Assembly: GCF_031455095.1 (NCBI RefSeq)
Contig: NZ_JAVDSB010000017.1
Coordinates: 1-64,000 of the forward strand
From: Paenibacillus_E qinlingensis_A
GTDB taxonomy: Bacteria > Bacillota > Bacilli > Paenibacillales > NBRC-103111
Reading direction: 5' to 3'
Length of the DNA: 64,000 nt
Shown: positions 15,690 through 23,689 of the stretch, piece by piece
Numbering within the stretch: position 1 is the first letter of the stretch
How the letters are laid out: every line of letters begins with the position of its first letter
The notes under the pieces: model-generated
What the model saw: the letters and a program-made list of their open reading frames with translations, nothing else
What the model was told of the DNA's origin: nothing
The model's database searches: none
Program-made: the position numbers and the translations under genes

Positions 15690-17243
15690 TTAAGATTTTC
15701 CTTTCAGCTCTGCTGCCGCTTGCTCAGCTTGCTTATGCTCCAAGGATTCGGTTAATCGTTCTTTACTCATGAGAACTGCTGCTATAACAGCCAAAGCTGT
15801 TGGAATCAATGCCCACATAAATGTATAGGAAATCGAGGATGATAATCCGGCTGTAATTTTATCTAGAGCAGGTTTTGGAATTTGGGCTCGCATTTCAGGT
15901 GCCAGCAATACCCTAGGATCACTAAACGCTGGATTGTCAGCCATGTTCCCTTGCCCGCTTCCAGCGAAAATATCCTTAAGCTTCGCTGTAAAATCATTCC
16001 GTTGAATAATTCCGAATAGTGTAATCCCTAACGTCATACCTAAGGAACGAACGAACGAGACTGTTGCATTCACTGAACCACGCTGGGACGGATCAAAGTG
16101 ATGAATCGCCGCATTGGAAAGTACCGAGAAGCTCGCGCCGATCCCAACACCAACGACGATCATGCACATTGTCACATACAAGCGAGTTGTATCCGGTTCA
16201 AGCTGTGTCAACATGAACATACCCGCTGCTAGAATTACAACAAAGATCATCATAATGTTCCGGTAGGGCATCTTATTCATTAAGAAACCGCCGCCGACCG
16301 CTGAGAATACGGAACCTACCATCATCGGCAATAAGACGAGTCCCGAATTCGTAGCTGTACCGCCAAGTACCCCTTGAATATAAATCGGGATATACACAGA
16401 TGCTGTGATGAAGCCCATCCCGCTCAATAAACCAAGCGCATTACTCGTTGTAAAAAGACGGTTCTTAAACATTGGGAATGAAATAATAGGCTCGATGACT
16501 TTTCTTTCGATGAAGATAAAACAAATCGTTAATACGGTGAAAGCTGCAAATAGTCCAATAATTAAGCTGGAATCCCATGCATATTTGTTTCCACCAAGCT
16601 CAAGGGCAAACATCATACTGACAACGGCACCAACAAGCGTAACGGCACCCCACCAGTCGATTTTCTGCTTCGTATGAATCGGTGATTCTTTGTAGTAGAT
16701 TGCAATAAAAATAAGGGCCAAAATACCAAGAGGAATATTGACATAGAAGACCCAATGCCAGTTAATATAATCTGTAATATACGCGCCAAGCAACGGTCCG
16801 AAAATACTCGACAAACCGAATACCGCACCGAACAAACCGCCTAACTTCCCGCGTTGTTCAACAGGGACAGTATCAAACATAATTGTGAATGCAATCGGAA
16901 TAAGCGCTCCGCCGCCAATCCCTTGAAGCGCACGATAAATGCTAAGCTGAACAATACTTTCTGCTGTACCACACAGGATAGAGGCAAGCAAGAATACAAT
17001 TAAACCAAAAATAAAAAACCGTTTACGCCCGAACATATCGGATAACTTACCAAAAATCGGCATACCGGCCATTTCAGCAACCATGTATGCGGATGTTACC
17101 CAAACGAACTTATCCAGTCCGCCAAGATCACCTACGATCGTTCCCATTGCTGTAGCGACAATCGTATTATCCATCGATGCCATCAGCATCGCCAAGAGCA
17201 GACCTGCTAAAACAAAGCCTACTTTATTATTTGCTTTCGTCAT
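15690..17243 (-). CDS. Multidrug MFS exporter, DHA2 (EmrB/QacA) family
   Basis: About 517 residues with fourteen predicted helices, as in the drug:H+ antiporter-2 family. Motifs: LDNTIVATA-like segment (MASMDNTIVATAMGTI) in helix 1, MFS loop GKLSDMFGRKRFF between helices 2 and 3, and the antiporter motif C-like GAVFGLSSIFGPLLGAYI in helix 5. The ATG at 17243 is preceded by AAAGGAA at long spacing; a nearby GTG at 17249 is an alternative. Monocistronic. Substrates cannot be predicted. Confidence 0.9.
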   Translation of the reverse strand: MTKANNKVGFVLAGLLLAMLMASMDNTIVATAMGTIVGDLGGLDKFVWVTSAYMVAEMAGMPIFGKLSDMFGRKRFFIFGLIVFLLASILCGTAESIVQLSIYRALQGIGGGALIPIAFTIMFDTVPVEQRGKLGGLFGAVFGLSSIFGPLLGAYITDYINWHWVFYVNIPLGILALIFIAIYYKESPIHTKQKIDWWGAVTLVGAVVSMMFALELGGNKYAWDSSLIIGLFAAFTVLTICFIFIERKVIEPIISFPMFKNRLFTTSNALGLLSGMGFITASVYIPIYIQGVLGGTATNSGLVLLPMMVGSVFSAVGGGFLMNKMPYRNIMMIFVVILAAGMFMLTQLEPDTTRLYVTMCMIVVGVGIGASFSVLSNAAIHHFDPSQRGSVNATVSFVRSLGMTLGITLFGIIQRNDFTAKLKDIFAGSGQGNMADNPAFSDPRVLLAPEMRAQIPKPALDKITAGLSSSISYTFMWALIPTALAVIAAVLMSKERLTESLEHKQAEQAAAELKGKS

Positions 17244-17300
17244 TCTTACACATTCCTTTACTATTTCGTTTCGTCTGTCCACTTTAAACGGACAGGCGTA

Positions 17301-18041
17301 CTACATCTTGCGTGATTCTTTCACAATGGCACCCTTCTTTTTCTCCAGATGCACCTTGTATTCAACCAGTTCGACTTCACAGCCAGGCCCAATGACAACT
17401 TGGTTACCGCGGACTACCTTCGCTCTCGTATGCTCCAGGTAAATATCATCCCCTTCAATCACCGAAACCATAACCTTTGCGTGCGGTGAGGGTCTAAAGA
17501 AAAAGCTAAACGGATGGAGCATGCTCGCTTTGCGAATTCTAATTTTCTCTCCACCAATCTCTTTCGCCGTTGAATCTTGAAATAGCTTGATATCGATCTC
17601 TCCTGCGTTCAACAATCCACCAACATCAAACATTCCCTTCAGATTAAACACATCGACTTCGCAATCCCCTCCTGCGGCGATATGCCCTTTAAGCGCGATC
17701 TTGGTGCCTTGCATATGGCCTTTCACTTCAATCGTCCCTGAACCCGTAAGTGAGCCAATTTCGGCATCACCACTGATACTCACCGTCCCCGAATTTTTCA
17801 TTGTATCGCTTCGAACATTTCCCGTCAACGCAAAAGTGCCCACAATACCCGCTTGGCCTGTCTGCAAATTGCCTTCCATCTCTAATGTTCCGACACATTT
17901 CAGAAGCCGGCATTTCGTATCGCCTTCAATGCTTCCTTCTCCAACAATTTTCACACGATCGTAAAGACCACCTGCCACAGTAGAGCTGCCTGTAATGTTC
18001 AAGTTACTAATTTGCGAACGTTTGTTTGCATTCAATTCCAT
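17301..18041 (-). CDS. Bactofilin-like polymer-forming protein (YhbF/BacF-like)
   Basis: 246 residues built of short beta repeats rich in Gly, Thr, Ile and Val (GTLEMEGNL, GTFALTGNV, GTVSISGDA, GTIEVKGHM), the right-handed beta-helix pattern of bactofilins. An extra C-terminal part (about 165-240) has IGGEKIRIRKA and IGPGCEVELVEYKV, shared with the adjacent paralogue. In B. subtilis the matching pair YhbE/YhbF assemble into membrane-associated polymers needed for normal flagella. Third gene of the yhbD-like operon. Confidence 0.87.
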   Translation of the reverse strand: MELNANKRSQISNLNITGSSTVAGGLYDRVKIVGEGSIEGDTKCRLLKCVGTLEMEGNLQTGQAGIVGTFALTGNVRSDTMKNSGTVSISGDAEIGSLTGSGTIEVKGHMQGTKIALKGHIAAGGDCEVDVFNLKGMFDVGGLLNAGEIDIKLFQDSTAKEIGGEKIRIRKASMLHPFSFFFRPSPHAKVMVSVIEGDDIYLEHTRAKVVRGNQVVIGPGCEVELVEYKVHLEKKKGAIVKESRKM

Positions 18042-18066
18042 TGTACATCAAACCCTCCTCTCTCCG

Positions 18067-18747
18067 CTACACTTTTTCGCTGATCTTCACTTTGGATTTC
18101 TTATCCTGTTCGAGCTTGACCGTATATTCAATGAGTCCGATCTCGCATCCAGGCCCAATCGTAATATTCGCCCCTCTTACTACATCTGCCGTCGTGTACT
18201 CCAGATAAATATGATCGCCTTCGATCGTCTGGCACGTCAAATGATTGCCGATAGCTGCAGGCAGAATCTTCAACAAACTAGCAAAGCTAATACCCGGCTG
18301 CTTACGAATTTGGATTCGTTCTCCACCGATTTCCGATATTTTGCAATGACCGTGCAAGGTAACTTGGATGGTATCCGCATTGAGTGTGCCCACATGCAGC
18401 TTGCCATTTGCGTGAAACTTCTCTGCTTCACAGCTGCCGGTTATCGTGGATGCGCCGTGTATCTCAATATTTTCGCCAAAATAATTACCCTCAACCTTCA
18501 CTCTCCCATGAATCCGTGTACGCTTAGCCTTCAAATCCCCCTGAATCGTAAGGGTCCCATTCATTTCCGCCGTTTCCGATTGGATGCTGCCATTCACTTC
18601 TCCACGACCATTTAGCGTAAAATGCGAGCAAATAACGTCCCCTTCCAGGCGTCCTAATCCATCAATTTTCACGGTACGAAAGCTCCCGCCATTCGAAGAA
18701 CCTATCCCAGAGATCATCAAATTACGTTTCAGTTCAGCTGAGTGCAT
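18067..18747 (-). CDS. Bactofilin-like polymer-forming protein (YhbE/BacE-like)
   Basis: About 226 residues, a clear paralogue of the next gene (shared IGGERIQIRKQ and IGPGCEIGLIEYTVKLE). A beta-helix built of repeats such as GRLEGDVIC, GEVNGSIQS and GTLTIQGDL. The ATG at 18747 follows AAGGAGGTGG, which overlaps the stop codon of the yhbD-like gene; a GTG-like earlier start is not needed. Probably co-polymerises with the second bactofilin at the membrane, as in B. subtilis. Confidence 0.87.
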   Translation of the reverse strand: MHSAELKRNLMISGIGSSNGGSFRTVKIDGLGRLEGDVICSHFTLNGRGEVNGSIQSETAEMNGTLTIQGDLKAKRTRIHGRVKVEGNYFGENIEIHGASTITGSCEAEKFHANGKLHVGTLNADTIQVTLHGHCKISEIGGERIQIRKQPGISFASLLKILPAAIGNHLTCQTIEGDHIYLEYTTADVVRGANITIGPGCEIGLIEYTVKLEQDKKSKVKISEKV

Positions 18748-18760
18748 GGATGCCACCTCC

Positions 18761-19390
18761 TTACATTGTTGTCATTTTTAACTTCAACTCTTCAATTTTC
18801 TTCGCTACCTGCACGCGGAGCACGATCTTAGCACCACGCTCGCAAAACAGTTCACAGCCTGTCGTAACCAGGAAGAACAAAGTTAAGCCCATCTTGCGAA
18901 TAAAAATTAAATCACAAGGCTTTCCCTCAAACTTGTCATATTGCTCTTTCATCGTCAGAAGCAGGTGCTTTCCTTCATCGAGGCTCATCTCACCAGTTTG
19001 TAAGCAATCCTCTAATAGGAACAGAAACAACGTTTCTTCAAAGCTGTACACCGCTGTCGCCCCTAAAAAGGGGGAAGCATATTCAATCGTCGTCAGTGAA
19101 ACAATGTTTCGCTTCACAAGCTCTAATTTGTCTATTCTCAGATCACTCGGAACGATAGAGAACACATCCGCTAGTTCGTCAAGAGATAGATCATCTTTCA
19201 TATTTAAAATTTTATCGATACGCGCCAGCATCTGCCCCTTCGGGAAAAACGTTTCCTGTCCCGTAAACGCTGATTTCCGTATAAACCATTCCTCAGGAAC
19301 TAAGTTTTTCCGTTTCCAGCGGTATAATTGACCATAGGATATTCCTGTTAGCTCTAATAGCTCTTTTTTGGAGATCAAATCCTCTTCCAA
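18761..19390 (-). CDS. yhbD: YhbD-family protein with MerR-like helix-turn-helix
   Basis: 209 residues. Residues 6-40 (ISKKELLELTGISYGQLYRW...LVPEEWF) form a MerR-type DNA-binding motif. The rest is helical with no recognised ligand domain. Gene order yhbD-bactofilin-bactofilin matches B. subtilis yhbDEF. TTG start at 19390 with AAAGGAGGG spaced nine bases. A 19-bp near-palindrome lies 30 bp upstream and could be its own operator. A link to motility is by homology only. Confidence 0.82.
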   Translation of the reverse strand: MEEDLISKKELLELTGISYGQLYRWKRKNLVPEEWFIRKSAFTGQETFFPKGQMLARIDKILNMKDDLSLDELADVFSIVPSDLRIDKLELVKRNIVSLTTIEYASPFLGATAVYSFEETLFLFLLEDCLQTGEMSLDEGKHLLLTMKEQYDKFEGKPCDLIFIRKMGLTLFFLVTTGCELFCERGAKIVLRVQVAKKIEELKLKMTTM

Positions 19391-19419
19391 ACGACATCCC
19401 TCCTTTGCAAGTTTAATTT

Positions 19420-19438
19420 AACATAACATTGTTACGTT
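19420..19438. promoter_or_regulatory. Candidate autoregulatory operator of the yhbD operon
   Basis: AACATAACATTGTTACGTT: nine-base arms with one mismatch around a single central base. It sits in the leader just upstream of the yhbD-like ribosome site, where a MerR-type protein could bind. No experimental consensus is known to me. Confidence 0.4.
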
Positions 19439-19493
19439 GACATCAGCCTTGAGACTGAACCCCCATCAGTCCTGGATACGATTCGATAACTGC

Positions 19494-19563
19494 AACTCGA
19501 ATTTTTCAAGTTACAGCGGCTACTTCGACTCTTTCTCCTCCCGCAACTCGAATTTTTCGAGTT
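19494..19563. repeat. Two copies of the TCGA-TTTT palindromic repeat
   Basis: AACTCGAATTTTTCAAGTT (19494-19512) and AACTCGAATTTTTCGAGTT (19545-19563), about 51 bp apart and each followed by ACAG or similar. Same architecture as copies near 2.8 kb and 61.8 kb. They lie in the gap between nrdF and the yhbD operon, without an associated T-run after the arm. Confidence 0.75.
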
Positions 19564-19598
19564 ACAGGCTTATCGACCCGATTAGCTAGGCGCATAAC

Positions 19599-19630
19599 CA
19601 AAAAAAACCACCCAGCAACCGCTGAGTGGT
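19599..19630 (-). terminator. Terminator of nrdIEF
   Basis: On the minus strand ACCACTCAGC pairs with GCTGGGTGGT around GGTT and is followed by a run of T (complement of 19600-19607). It lies 28 bp past the nrdF stop. Confidence 0.85.
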
Positions 19631-19657
19631 TCATTTTTTCACTTTATGTTTCACTTC

Positions 19658-20644
19658 TTAAAATATAAAGTCATCGTCCGTCAAAGCCTCGACGTGAATC
19701 GTGCGCACATAACCATTGCCTTTTTTGGAGAAAAAGTCATGCTGCTTTGTCTTCGTGCTCAGACCGTTCAATACAATCGGGTTGATCTCCTCTTCCGGGA
19801 ACATCGGCTCAACACCCAAGTTCATGAACGCCTTATTCGCATTATAGCGCAAGAATGCTTTCACTTCGTCTGCTAGACCGAGCGGTCCGTACAGACTATC
19901 TGTATAGCCTTCTTCATTTGCATGAAGCTCTTTCAACAGGGCACATAGCGTCGCATACGCCTCATCTTGCTCAGCAGGGCTAAGCTCCGCGTAGACCTCT
20001 TGTGCCAACACGCCGATGTACAAGCCGTGGATACTCTCATCGCGTAGAATCAAATCAATGATTTCGCCGCTACTCGTCATTTTACCTTGGCCAGCCAAGT
20101 ACAACGGATAATAGAAACCGCTATAGAACAAATAGCTTTCTAGCAAAACAGACGATGCCATCGCTAGATACAGCTCTTTGGTCGTATTAATATTTTCATA
20201 ATAATGTGAAATCTTATTCGCCTTAAACTGCAAGTGTGGATTACGCTCCACCCATTGGAACAGCTCGTTGATCTCTTCTGTCGTAGACAGCGTCGTGAAA
20301 ATCGAACTGTAAGACTTCGCGTGGATCTGCTCCATCATCCCCATGAAGCTAAGCACAGCTTTGCGCTGCAGCCCATCCACATGCTCAAGAATCTTCGGCA
20401 TCCCAACGCCGCCTTGCATCGTATCGAGCAATGTCAGACCGCCAAGTACCTTCATATACAGCTCGCGCTCCACAGCGCTCAAGGTGATCCAAGACATTTT
20501 ATCATCAGACAATGGAATCTCTTCATCTGTCCAAAATTGCATAATATTTTGATTCCAGAACGTATTCGTAAAATCATCATCAGGTCGGTTCCAATTTACC
20601 GCTTTACGAACGATTGGTTTATTTAGAGTAGGTGCAGTTGTCAT
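19658..20644 (-). CDS. nrdF: Class Ib ribonucleotide reductase, beta subunit
   Basis: 328 residues. Houses the dimetal-tyrosyl radical used to start nucleotide reduction. The segment EQIHAKSYSSIF gives the metal ligands Glu and His and, four residues later, the radical Tyr in the class Ib spacing (E-x2-H-x3-Y). A second ligand set lies in LLESYLFYSGF and ILRDESIHGLYIG. It ends with acidic residues (DDDFIF) at the C-terminus, which docks in NrdE. Third gene of nrdIEF, 21 bp after nrdE. Confidence 0.96.
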   Translation of the reverse strand: MTTAPTLNKPIVRKAVNWNRPDDDFTNTFWNQNIMQFWTDEEIPLSDDKMSWITLSAVERELYMKVLGGLTLLDTMQGGVGMPKILEHVDGLQRKAVLSFMGMMEQIHAKSYSSIFTTLSTTEEINELFQWVERNPHLQFKANKISHYYENINTTKELYLAMASSVLLESYLFYSGFYYPLYLAGQGKMTSSGEIIDLILRDESIHGLYIGVLAQEVYAELSPAEQDEAYATLCALLKELHANEEGYTDSLYGPLGLADEVKAFLRYNANKAFMNLGVEPMFPEEEINPIVLNGLSTKTKQHDFFSKKGNGYVRTIHVEALTDDDFIF

Positions 20645-20665
20645 GATTGGTAATCCCCTTCCTAA

Positions 20666-22750
20666 TTATACCGAGCAGCTTACACATTCCTCAACGGATA
20701 GCTGATTGGTTCGTGTGTAGTAGAGCGATTTAAGTCCTTTGTGTGCCGCATACAGGTATAATTTAGCAAGTTGTCTTGTTGAAACATCACTGTTTACGTG
20801 TAAAATGGTCGAGATCCCTTGATCCACATGTGTTTGAATCTCCGAAATGAGGTCAAGAATCTTGAACTGATCCATTTGATATGCAGATTTATAGTAGAAG
20901 AAATTGTCACGTGCCATGAATGGCATCGGATAATACGTTGTTGAATTCGCATACGTACGTGTCTCAATTGGTTCAACGATCGGCATAACGCTGGAGGTTG
21001 AATTTTGGATATAGGAAATGCTCTGCGTCGGCGCTACTGCCAAACGATATGCATGATAGAGCCCGTGCTTCTGAACGTTCGCTTGCAACGCTTTCCAGTC
21101 ATCTGGTGACGGAATCGGCATGCCTTCGAATAAACCTTTCACTTTGTCCGACAGCGGACGGTAATCTATTTCTGTATAACGGGTAAAATAGTTCCCATTC
21201 GCATACTCGGATAGCTCAAAGCCTTCGAACGTTTGCCCGGATTCTTTGGCAATCTCCATACTTTTTTCGATGGAATAGAAATTCATCGCTGCAAAGAAGG
21301 TGCGAACGAAATCTCTCGCTTCAGCACTCTCATAAGCAATTTTGTTCTTAGATAAATAGCCGTGCAAGTTCATAACGCCAAGACCGACAGAGTGCAGCTC
21401 ACGGTTCGCTTTCGCAACACCTGGCGCATTATGGATCGTCGTCATATCACTCACCGAAGTTAGGGCAATCATGCCTTCATGGACGGTTTCGCGCAGCTTT
21501 TTACGATCCATCACATTGGCAATGTTCATGGAAGCAAGGTTACAACTGATATCGCGAAGAATAACGTCATCTTGACCGTAATCATTAATTTCGGATGTTT
21601 CTTGCAATTGGAAAATTTCTGTACAGAGATTAGACATCTTGATCGTCCCAATCCCTTTCAGGGCATGATCCTTATTCGCATTCGTACGATTCATCATATA
21701 TGGATAACCGGATTCCAGTTGAGTTGTCGCAATTTTGGTCAGCATATCACGTGCCTGCATGACGACTTTCTTTTTCACTTTCGGATTCGCTAGGAGTTCA
21801 TCATACATCTCATCCATATCCAGGTCATCGAGATGCTTGCCATAGGCTTGAAGAACGGTGTAAGGTGCAAAAATATGTAGAGGCTTGTTTTCCTCCGCCA
21901 GTTTATAAAACTTATTCGGAACAATAAGTCCGATCGAAAGAGTTTTCAAACGGGATTTCTCATCCGCGTTAATTTTCTTGCTATCCAAGAATTCCAATAC
22001 GTCCCAGCCAAAAATATTATAATACGCTGCGCCTGAACCCTTGCGTTGCCCCATTTGATCCGCATAGGAGAACGCATCCTCCATCAGCTTAAGGACAGGT
22101 ATAATTCCTTTTGCCGCGCCTTCAACACCTTTAATCGTTTCACCACGACCACGAAGCTTCGATAAATTCACGGCTACCCCGCCGCCAATTTTGGAAAGCT
22201 GCATGCACGTTGCGAGTACATAGTTGATGGAATTTAAGGAATCGTCCATTTCCAATAAGAAGCAAGATACCATTTCACCTCGACGACTCTTACCTGCGTT
22301 CAGGAATGTAGGTGTCGCTGGCTGCAACCGTTGCTCCATCATGGATAGGGCTAGCACTCGTGCTGTCTCGGCATTTCCGCGACCTAAGTACAGGGCTACA
22401 ATCGCTACGCGATCTGGAAAATGCTCCAGATATAACGTCTTATCATCACTGCGTAAAGCGTAATCTGTATAAAATTTCGAAGCTGCCATATACGATGCGA
22501 ACTCGAATTGATTGTCATGTGCCACTTGATACACGCTTTTAACTTCAGCTTCGGTGTATTTGTCATAAACATTCTCGTAGAAGTTATTGTCGATCATGTA
22601 ACGAACCTTCGAAGAGGTATCGGGGAATGTGAGGCTTTTGCTGTGGACTTCCTTCATAAACACTTCAACAGCTTCTTTATCCTTCTCTAATTGGAAGAAA
22701 CCATCCGTACCGCGTTGCATTAATTCATTATTAAGCTCAATGTGCCGCAA
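20666..22750 (-). CDS. nrdE: Class Ib ribonucleotide reductase, alpha (catalytic) subunit
   Basis: 694 residues. Reduces ribonucleoside diphosphates. Active-site Cys in VSCFLLEMDDSL, catalytic Asn-x-Cys-x-Glu in MSNLCTEIFQ, and the C-terminal shuttle pair ECVSCSV are all in place. It lacks the N-terminal ATP-cone of class Ia, as expected for class Ib. The TTG start at 22750 follows AGGGGGT at seven bases and overlaps the end of nrdI by 14 nt, indicating translational coupling. The N-terminus HIELNNELM aligns with that of Bacillus NrdE. Confidence 0.96.
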   Translation of the reverse strand: MRHIELNNELMQRGTDGFFQLEKDKEAVEVFMKEVHSKSLTFPDTSSKVRYMIDNNFYENVYDKYTEAEVKSVYQVAHDNQFEFASYMAASKFYTDYALRSDDKTLYLEHFPDRVAIVALYLGRGNAETARVLALSMMEQRLQPATPTFLNAGKSRRGEMVSCFLLEMDDSLNSINYVLATCMQLSKIGGGVAVNLSKLRGRGETIKGVEGAAKGIIPVLKLMEDAFSYADQMGQRKGSGAAYYNIFGWDVLEFLDSKKINADEKSRLKTLSIGLIVPNKFYKLAEENKPLHIFAPYTVLQAYGKHLDDLDMDEMYDELLANPKVKKKVVMQARDMLTKIATTQLESGYPYMMNRTNANKDHALKGIGTIKMSNLCTEIFQLQETSEINDYGQDDVILRDISCNLASMNIANVMDRKKLRETVHEGMIALTSVSDMTTIHNAPGVAKANRELHSVGLGVMNLHGYLSKNKIAYESAEARDFVRTFFAAMNFYSIEKSMEIAKESGQTFEGFELSEYANGNYFTRYTEIDYRPLSDKVKGLFEGMPIPSPDDWKALQANVQKHGLYHAYRLAVAPTQSISYIQNSTSSVMPIVEPIETRTYANSTTYYPMPFMARDNFFYYKSAYQMDQFKILDLISEIQTHVDQGISTILHVNSDVSTRQLAKLYLYAAHKGLKSLYYTRTNQLSVEECVSCSV

Positions 22751-23096
22751 TTGCTTGTACCCCCTGAACGAATCGTTCTACATCATTTTTGGTGCCGGAT
22801 AATTCGAATTTCGTTAATACGGGAACATCGTAAAGAGCTGAGATCGTATCTGCGCTCTTGGCGAAGCCATCACCCCAGTTGCGATTACCGCTAGCTGCTA
22901 CGCCTTGAAGACGAGAAGAATTACTTTCTAGGAAAGAAGCTACCTTGGGAGGAATTTGACCAAAACCAGTTGTATACGTCACGAGAACGAATGGCTCGTC
23001 CATCGTCATCGCTTCCTCAATCTGAACTGCAGGCATTTGGAGTTTCGCAATAAAACGGCGAACATTTCCAGTCTTCGAATCGTAAGCAATTATCAT
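22737..23096 (-). CDS. nrdI: Flavodoxin-like NrdI, activator of class Ib ribonucleotide reductase
   Basis: 119 residues with a flavodoxin fold: phosphate-binding loop YDSKTGNVRRF at about 5-15, and YTTGFGQIPPKV and ASGNRNWGDGFAKSAD further on. NrdI supplies the oxidant that assembles the manganese-tyrosyl cofactor in NrdF. First gene of nrdIEF, ribosome site GATAGGAGA; preceded by about 260 nt of untranslated leader. Confidence 0.95.
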   Translation of the reverse strand: MIIAYDSKTGNVRRFIAKLQMPAVQIEEAMTMDEPFVLVTYTTGFGQIPPKVASFLESNSSRLQGVAASGNRNWGDGFAKSADTISALYDVPVLTKFELSGTKNDVERFVQGVQAIAAH

Positions 23097-23362
23097 AGCT
23101 TCCGTCTCCTATCATTATCAATTCTCTCTATCTTGTGCCAACACTTGCTAGTAACCTATATGTAGTAAAAATGCTCATTCTATCGTCTGCCACTCGTGGG
23201 TGATACTACCCTGTAATCGACAGAATCTGCGTTTTCGTAACGACTCCGTACGCGGTCAAAAAAGCTTAAAACCTGCGTTATTACTTGGTTTCCGCCGCTA
23301 TTTGAGCCTTCAGCCAGCAATCTCGCAACGCGCTTTTTATCACGACATCTAGTTGATAGATT
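23097..23362 (-). ncRNA. Long untranslated leader of nrdIEF, unidentified
   Basis: Between the inferred promoter and nrdI lie about 260 nt with no convincing open frame and no intrinsic terminator. The sequence is more G+C-rich and structured than normal spacer, with short arms such as GCTGGC...GCC and GGGT...ACCC. It does not fit the cobalamin, TPP, purine, lysine or c-di-AMP riboswitch consensus. A segment AGGGTAGTATCACC only loosely recalls a T-box. It may be a regulatory leader; no class can be assigned. Confidence 0.4.
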
Positions 23363-23365
23363 CAA

Positions 23366-23394
23366 ATTTATATCAATATATTGTGTTTGTCAAC
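23366..23394 (-). promoter_or_regulatory. nrdIEF promoter with NrdR-like box in the spacer
   Basis: On the minus strand a perfect TTGACA (complement of 23389-23394) is followed by ACACAATATATTGATA, which matches the NrdR box pattern (ACA-C-ATATAT-G-GT type), then TATAAA or TAAATT as the -10. NrdR binding would block polymerase. Only one clear box was found, while NrdR normally uses two. Confidence 0.6.
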
Positions 23395-23632
23395 GAGGTA
23401 AAAGGCCTATTTACATTTCCAAAACACCAAATCCTAGACGGGGCGTGGCTCGATAGGTTTAGAAAAAATATTTTAATTTTTCACTTGATTTTTTCAGAAA
23501 TGTCGAAATGCCTAGGACCATTATCACCCACTAGATCTAGTTGCAACTTCTCTCTCAATCAACCTCTTTAAACCTTCTCAGAGACCCTCTAGAGGCTTCA
23601 GAACACTTTGATTGAAACTCTATGCCTCCGAC
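23395..23632. other. A+T-rich gap between the nrd promoter and serC terminator
   Basis: No gene, RNA or repeat could be supported here. Open frames lack ribosome sites. A short restriction-like palindrome CTAGATCTAG at 23531-23540 is the only internal symmetry. Confidence 0.4.
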
Positions 23633-23677
23633 AAAAAAAAGCTATCCATGCACACACGAGGGTGCCATGAATAGCTT
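23633..23677 (-). terminator. Terminator of serC
   Basis: On the minus strand AGCTATTCATGGCAC pairs with GTGTGCATGGATAGCT around CCTCGT, followed by eight T. It lies 13 bp past serC. Confidence 0.9.
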
Positions 23678-23689
23678 CCTTCTTTTGTA

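Noticed and set aside
23205..23222. T-box-like string in the nrd leader (AGGGTAGTATCACC on the minus strand)
   Set aside because: It differs from the T-box core at several positions and is not followed by a terminator; stem I landmarks are missing. The same string can form a small GGGT/ACCC hairpin by itself.
23097..23632. Cobalamin riboswitch or group I intron in the nrd upstream region
   Set aside because: The GCCACTG-type core and other conserved segments of a cobalamin riboswitch, and the P/Q/R/S elements of group I introns, could not be found.
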